From Bradyrhizobium guangzhouense (lineage in GTDB: Bacteria; Pseudomonadota; Alphaproteobacteria; Rhizobiales; Xanthobacteraceae), in the NCBI RefSeq assembly GCF_004114955.1, contig NZ_CP030053.1, positions 3,906,001-3,970,000 of the forward strand: 64,000 bases of DNA, written 5' to 3'. The position numbers and the translations under genes are program-made. Positions 60,257 through 64,000 of the stretch are shown here, piece after piece. Each line of letters opens with the position of its first letter. The stretch's first letter is position 1. The notes under the pieces were generated by a model. That model saw only the letters and a program-made list of their open reading frames with translations. It was not told the origin of the DNA and did not search any database.

Positions 60257-61258
60257 TTAGTCCAGATGGAACTTCGCGAGCTCGCGGTGCTCGGCCTTGA
60301 TGTAGCGCACGGTGCCGGTGACGGAGCGCATCACCACCGTCTCGGTCTCGATCACGCCGTCCTTGCGGAATTTGACGCCGGACAGCAGCGAGCCCGTGGT
60401 GACGCCGGTGGCGGCGAACAGGCAGTCGCCGCGCGCCATGTCCTCGATGCCGTAGATCATCTTGGGATCGTTGACGCCCATCTTGGCGGCGCGCTCGATC
60501 TTCTCACCGGAATCGAGGATCAAGCGACACTGCATCTGGCCGCCGATGCAGCGCAGCGCCACGGCGGCGAGGACGCCTTCGGGCGCACCGCCGGTGCCGA
60601 GATACATGTCGACGCCGGTGTTGTCAGGATCAGCGGTGTGGATCACGCCGGCGACGTCGCCGTCGGTGATGAGGCGGACGGCAGCGCCGGTCGAGCGCAC
60701 GCTCTCGATGATGCTGGCATGGCGGGGACGGTCGAGCACCAGCACGGTGATGCCCTCGGGCTTGACGCCCTTGGCCTTGGCAAGTCGGCGGACATTTTCG
60801 GCCGGCGAAGCGTCGAGCTCGACGACACCCTTGTCGTAGCCGGGACCGATCGCGAGCTTCTGCATGTAAACGTCGGGGGCGTGCAGCAGCGTGCCGCCGT
60901 CGGCCATCGCCATGGTGGCGATCGAGCCCGGCATGTTCTTGGCGCACAGCGTGGTGCCTTCGAGCGGGTCGACCGCGATATCGACCTCGGGGCCGGCGTT
61001 CACGCCAACCTTCTCGCCGATGAAGAGCATCGGAGCTTCGTCGCGCTCGCCCTCGCCGATCACGATGGTGCCCTGGATCGGCAGCTTGTTGAGCTCGCGA
61101 CGCATCGCGTCGACGGCGGCCTGGTCGGCGGCCTTCTCCTGCCCGTGCCCGCGCAGCCGCGCTGACGACACCGCCGCCCGCTCCGTCACACGCACGATCT
61201 CCAGCGTGAGAATGCGCTCGAGCAATGCTTGCGGCGGCACTGAAATATGGGTCGACAT
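60257..61258 (-). CDS. glpX: Fructose-1,6-bisphosphatase class II
   Basis: The 333-aa GlpX-type enzyme has the motifs GEGERDEAPML and DPLEGTTLCA and the metal-site GGAPEGVLAAVAL. It dephosphorylates fructose 1,6-bisphosphate in gluconeogenesis and, in autotrophs, the Calvin cycle (sedoheptulose bisphosphate too). It lies 159 bases after hom on the same strand. Confidence 0.96.
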   Translation of the reverse strand: MSTHISVPPQALLERILTLEIVRVTERAAVSSARLRGHGQEKAADQAAVDAMRRELNKLPIQGTIVIGEGERDEAPMLFIGEKVGVNAGPEVDIAVDPLEGTTLCAKNMPGSIATMAMADGGTLLHAPDVYMQKLAIGPGYDKGVVELDASPAENVRRLAKAKGVKPEGITVLVLDRPRHASIIESVRSTGAAVRLITDGDVAGVIHTADPDNTGVDMYLGTGGAPEGVLAAVALRCIGGQMQCRLILDSGEKIERAAKMGVNDPKMIYGIEDMARGDCLFAATGVTTGSLLSGVKFRKDGVIETETVVMRSVTGTVRYIKAEHRELAKFHLD

Positions 61259-61417
61259 CGGCTAACTCCTTCGAAACCGTTTTGGACAGGACGCCCTGCC
61301 CGCATCAACTCGTAGCACCTACAGTTCGTTCGAACCGTCTTGTCGTTTGAGCATGGTCTTTCCGGAACACGGCTGCACACTTTGCACTGGCGCGGCCCTC
61401 CGGGTCCGGATCATGCC

Positions 61418-62734
61418 CTAGTTCTTCTCAATCCTGATGACCTGCGGCCGACCGCTGATCACCTTGTCCTTCTGCACGGCCGCGAGCGCGCGGCGCACGG
61501 CGTCTTCATGCGTGGCATAGGTGATCAGGATGACGGGCACCGGGACCGCCTTGCCGTTATCAGGCGCAGCACCGCCATTGGAATGGCGCTGCACGATCGA
61601 CTCGATCGAGATCTTCTGCTCGGCGAGCCGGGTCGCGATCGCAGCCGCAGTGCCCGGAAAATCGCGCGCCAGCAGGCGGATGTAGTAGCCGCCTTCGTGC
61701 CGCTCCATCGGCGCCTTCCTGGTGTCGCGAAGCTGCGCGATCGGCCGTCCGAACGGATTGGCGCGAATGCCGCGCGCCACGTCGGCGATGTCGGCAACGA
61801 CGGCGGATGCGGTTGCAGCACCGCCCGCGCCGGGGCCGACCAGCGTGATCGGCGGAATGCCCTCGCCATCGATCGTGACCGCATTGGTGACCCCCATCAC
61901 CTGTGCGATCGAGGACGACTTCGGAACCATGGTCGGATGCACGCGCTGCTCGATGCCCTTGGCGGTGCGAACGGCAACGCCGAGCAGCTTGACGCGATAA
62001 CCAAGATCGGCGGCCGCGCGCAGATCTTCCGGCGCGATGGAGGAGATGCCTTCGACATACACCGCGCTTTGAGCAACTTTCGTGCCGAAAGCGAGGCTGG
62101 CGAGGATCGCGAGCTTCTGCGCGGTGTCGTGACCGTCGACGTCGAAGGACGGGTTGGCCTCGGCATAGCCCAGCCGCTGCGCATCCTTCAGGCACTCGGC
62201 AAACGACAGGCCCTCCTGCTCCATCCGGGTCAGGATGTAATTGCAGGTGCCATTGAGGATGCCGTAGACGCGGTTGATGCCGGTTCCGGCAAGACCTTCG
62301 CGTAACGTCTTGATGACAGGGATGGCAGCGCCCACGGCTGCCTCGAAATTCAGCGCACCGCCATGCTTCTCGGCCGATTTGGCGAGCTTCAGGCCGTGCC
62401 TGGCGAGCAGTGCCTTGTTGGCGGTGACCACAGACTTGCCGGCGTTGAGCGCGGCTTCAACCGCCGAGAGCGCGGGATCGCCGGCGCCGCCCATCAGCTC
62501 GACGAAGCAGTCGACCTCGGGATGCGTTGCGAGCGCAAGCGGATCCTTGACCCACTCGACGCCGCGCAGGTCGATACCGCGCTTCTTGGCCTTCGATCGT
62601 GCCGTGACGGCGACGACACGGATGCCACGGCCGCTGCGGCCCGCGAGCACGCGCGCCTGCGTTTCAATCAAACGGACAACTTCGGCACCCACGGTGCCGA
62701 GCCCCGCTATGCCCACTTTCAGGGGTGCAACCAT
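61418..62734 (-). CDS. hom: Homoserine dehydrogenase
   Basis: The 438-aa enzyme has GIAGLGTVGAEVVRLIE for NADP binding, the FEAAVGAAIPVIKTL and ILNGTCNYILTRM signatures, and a C-terminal ACT domain (YYIRLLARDFPGTAAAIATRLAEQKISIE). It reduces aspartate semialdehyde to homoserine, the branch to methionine and threonine. The ACT domain implies feedback control by threonine. It lies 28 bases after the aminotransferase gene and is likely co-transcribed. Confidence 0.97.
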   Translation of the reverse strand: MVAPLKVGIAGLGTVGAEVVRLIETQARVLAGRSGRGIRVVAVTARSKAKKRGIDLRGVEWVKDPLALATHPEVDCFVELMGGAGDPALSAVEAALNAGKSVVTANKALLARHGLKLAKSAEKHGGALNFEAAVGAAIPVIKTLREGLAGTGINRVYGILNGTCNYILTRMEQEGLSFAECLKDAQRLGYAEANPSFDVDGHDTAQKLAILASLAFGTKVAQSAVYVEGISSIAPEDLRAAADLGYRVKLLGVAVRTAKGIEQRVHPTMVPKSSSIAQVMGVTNAVTIDGEGIPPITLVGPGAGGAATASAVVADIADVARGIRANPFGRPIAQLRDTRKAPMERHEGGYYIRLLARDFPGTAAAIATRLAEQKISIESIVQRHSNGGAAPDNGKAVPVPVILITYATHEDAVRRALAAVQKDKVISGRPQVIRIEKN

Positions 62735-62762
62735 GATGCTTCAGTGAACCTGCAGAAGAGAA

Positions 62763-63995
62763 TTAGCGCCTGTTAGCGAGCGGAACGACGTTGTGCAACG
62801 TTTCGAGGCCGCTTTCAAGGAAGCGGCGCACGCCGCGCGCGGCCTGCCTGATCCGTTGCTCGTTTTCCACCATGGCGATGCGGACATATCCTTCACCATG
62901 CTCGCCGAAGCCGACGCCGGGCGAGACCGCGACGCCTGACTTTTCCACCATCAAAGTCGCGAACTGCATGCTGCCGACGCTGCGGAACGCCTCCGGCAGC
63001 GGCACCCAGGCGAACATCGAGGCCTCCGGCGGCGGAATCTCCCACCCGGCGCGGCCGAACGATTCCACCAGAGCGTCGCGGCGCTTGCGATAGGTGTCGC
63101 GCATCTCCTTGATGCAATCGTCAGGGCCGTTCAGCGCCGCGGTCGCGGCGACCTGCACGGGCGTGAAGGCGCCGTAATCGAGGTAGGATTTGACGCGGGC
63201 AAGCGCCGCGATGACGCGGTCATTGCCGACCGCAAAGCCCATGCGCCAGCCGGCCATCGAATACGTCTTCGACATCGAGGTGAACTCGACGGTGACGTCG
63301 ATCGCGCCGGGCACCTGCAGCACCGAGGGCGGCGGATTGCTCTCGTCGAAATAGACCTCGGCATAAGCAAGATCGGACAGGATCAGGATCTCGTGCTTCT
63401 TCGCAAACGCGACGAGGTCCTTGTAGAAATCGAGGCTCGCGACATAGGCGGTCGGGTTCGAGGGATAGCAGACCACGAGCGCGAGCGGCTTCGGAATCGA
63501 ATGCACGATCGCGCGCTCCACCGCCTCGAAGAATTGCGGCGTCGGCTCCGAGGGCACCGAGCGGATCACGCCGCCCGCCATCAAAAAGCCGAAGGCGTGA
63601 ATCGGATAGCTCGGGTTCGGGCAGAGGATGACGTCGCCGGGCGCGGTGATCGCCTGCGCCACGTTGGCAAAGCCTTCCTTGGAGCCCAGCGTCGCCACCA
63701 CCTGGGTGTCGGGGTTGAGCTTCACGCCGAAGCGGCGCTCGTAATAGGCAGCCTGGGCCCGGCGCAGGCCGGGAATGCCGCGGGAGGCCGAATAGCGGTC
63801 GGTGCGCGGCTTGCCCAACGTCTCCTTGAGCTTCTCCAGCACATGCGGCGGGGCCGGCAGGTCCGGATTGCCCATGCCGAGATCGATGATATCGGCGCCG
63901 GCATTCCGCGCGGCCGCCTTGGCCCGGTTGACCTGCTCGAACACGTAAGGCGGTAGGCGGCGGATGCGGTAAAAATCTTCCATGGGTCCAGACAT
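62763..63995 (-). CDS. Class I/II pyridoxal-phosphate aminotransferase (AlaC/LL-DAP-type)
   Basis: This 410-aa enzyme has the PLP Lys in FTSMSKTYSMAGWRMGFA and the PLP-binding LGMGNPDLPAPPHVLEKLKE, YPSNPTAYV and LSDLAYAEVYFD. It resembles AlaC/glutamate-pyruvate aminotransferase and the similar LL-diaminopimelate class. It likely makes alanine or acts in the aspartate/lysine area, in line with hom downstream. The start five residues further (MEDFYRIRRLPPYVF) is the usual one in relatives. The gene appears complete, starting 5 bases from the window end. Confidence 0.9.
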   Translation of the reverse strand: MSGPMEDFYRIRRLPPYVFEQVNRAKAAARNAGADIIDLGMGNPDLPAPPHVLEKLKETLGKPRTDRYSASRGIPGLRRAQAAYYERRFGVKLNPDTQVVATLGSKEGFANVAQAITAPGDVILCPNPSYPIHAFGFLMAGGVIRSVPSEPTPQFFEAVERAIVHSIPKPLALVVCYPSNPTAYVASLDFYKDLVAFAKKHEILILSDLAYAEVYFDESNPPPSVLQVPGAIDVTVEFTSMSKTYSMAGWRMGFAVGNDRVIAALARVKSYLDYGAFTPVQVAATAALNGPDDCIKEMRDTYRKRRDALVESFGRAGWEIPPPEASMFAWVPLPEAFRSVGSMQFATLMVEKSGVAVSPGVGFGEHGEGYVRIAMVENEQRIRQAARGVRRFLESGLETLHNVVPLANRR

Positions 63996-64000
63996 CGGCT

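Overview
The window reads as chromosomal DNA of a GC-rich alphaproteobacterium, most likely Bradyrhizobium or a close relative (inference from sequence feel: FixK-type Crp/Fnr regulator, several small PilZ proteins, a porin-signature micro-protein, two-arm palindromic intergenic repeats, tripartite tricarboxylate transport genes). No rRNA and no CRISPR array are visible. One tRNA gene (Glu, TTC) is present.

Layout. 1-7830: small genes, a candidate structured RNA followed by three terminator-like hairpins, an HU-type DNA-binding protein, a PilZ protein, a secreted HD-like protein and a secreted tannase/feruloyl-esterase-family enzyme. 7900-16060: an accessory island, visibly more A/T-rich than its surroundings. 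It holds a SIR2-like NAD-binding protein followed by two proteins with R-x4-H (HEPN-type) motifs, a complete IS66 element with 8-bp target duplication, small orphan genes and a membrane-anchored TPR protein. A short motif (AGTGCACTnTCACnGnAA) recurs at the island's internal boundaries in alternating orientation. 16261-25630: glyoxalase I, GST, micro-proteins, a four-unit palindromic repeat, tRNA-Glu, a methyltransferase/glycosyltransferase fusion with a polytopic partner, PilZ and PrsW-type genes. 25699-34905: HdeD, DAHP synthase with an aromatic-amino-acid attenuator, the EF-P modification set (epmB-epmA divergent from efp), an M23-like protein, and a MarR-controlled cupin/CMD operon with clear operators. 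35041-48347: MltB-type lytic transglycosylase, class II aldolase, SDR, recJ, a soluble chemoreceptor-like protein, FixK-like and AraC regulators, an FGE-family protein, a Cache-cyclase and an L,D-transpeptidase. 48426-57375: a catabolic cluster (pdxA-like, tctABC, CoA transferase, enoyl-CoA hydratase) divergent from a GntR regulator, then LysR and a substrate-binding protein. 57481-63995: a secreted propeller-like protein, a haloacid-dehalogenase, glpX, homoserine dehydrogenase and a class I/II aminotransferase.

How genes work together. The clearest regulatory unit is aroG: a 26-codon leader peptide with Tyr-Phe-Trp-Tyr-Phe-Ser-Tyr, followed by mutually exclusive antiterminator and terminator stems. 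EpmA and EpmB would beta-lysylate the EF-P encoded next to them. The MarR protein probably represses itself and the cupin/CMD genes. The GntR protein probably represses the CoA-transferase/transport cluster through paired sites. The best candidate for an undescribed system is the SIR2 plus double R-x4-H cassette (8332-10559), enclosed by an 18-bp inverted repeat and later hit by IS66; a role in phage defence is inference.
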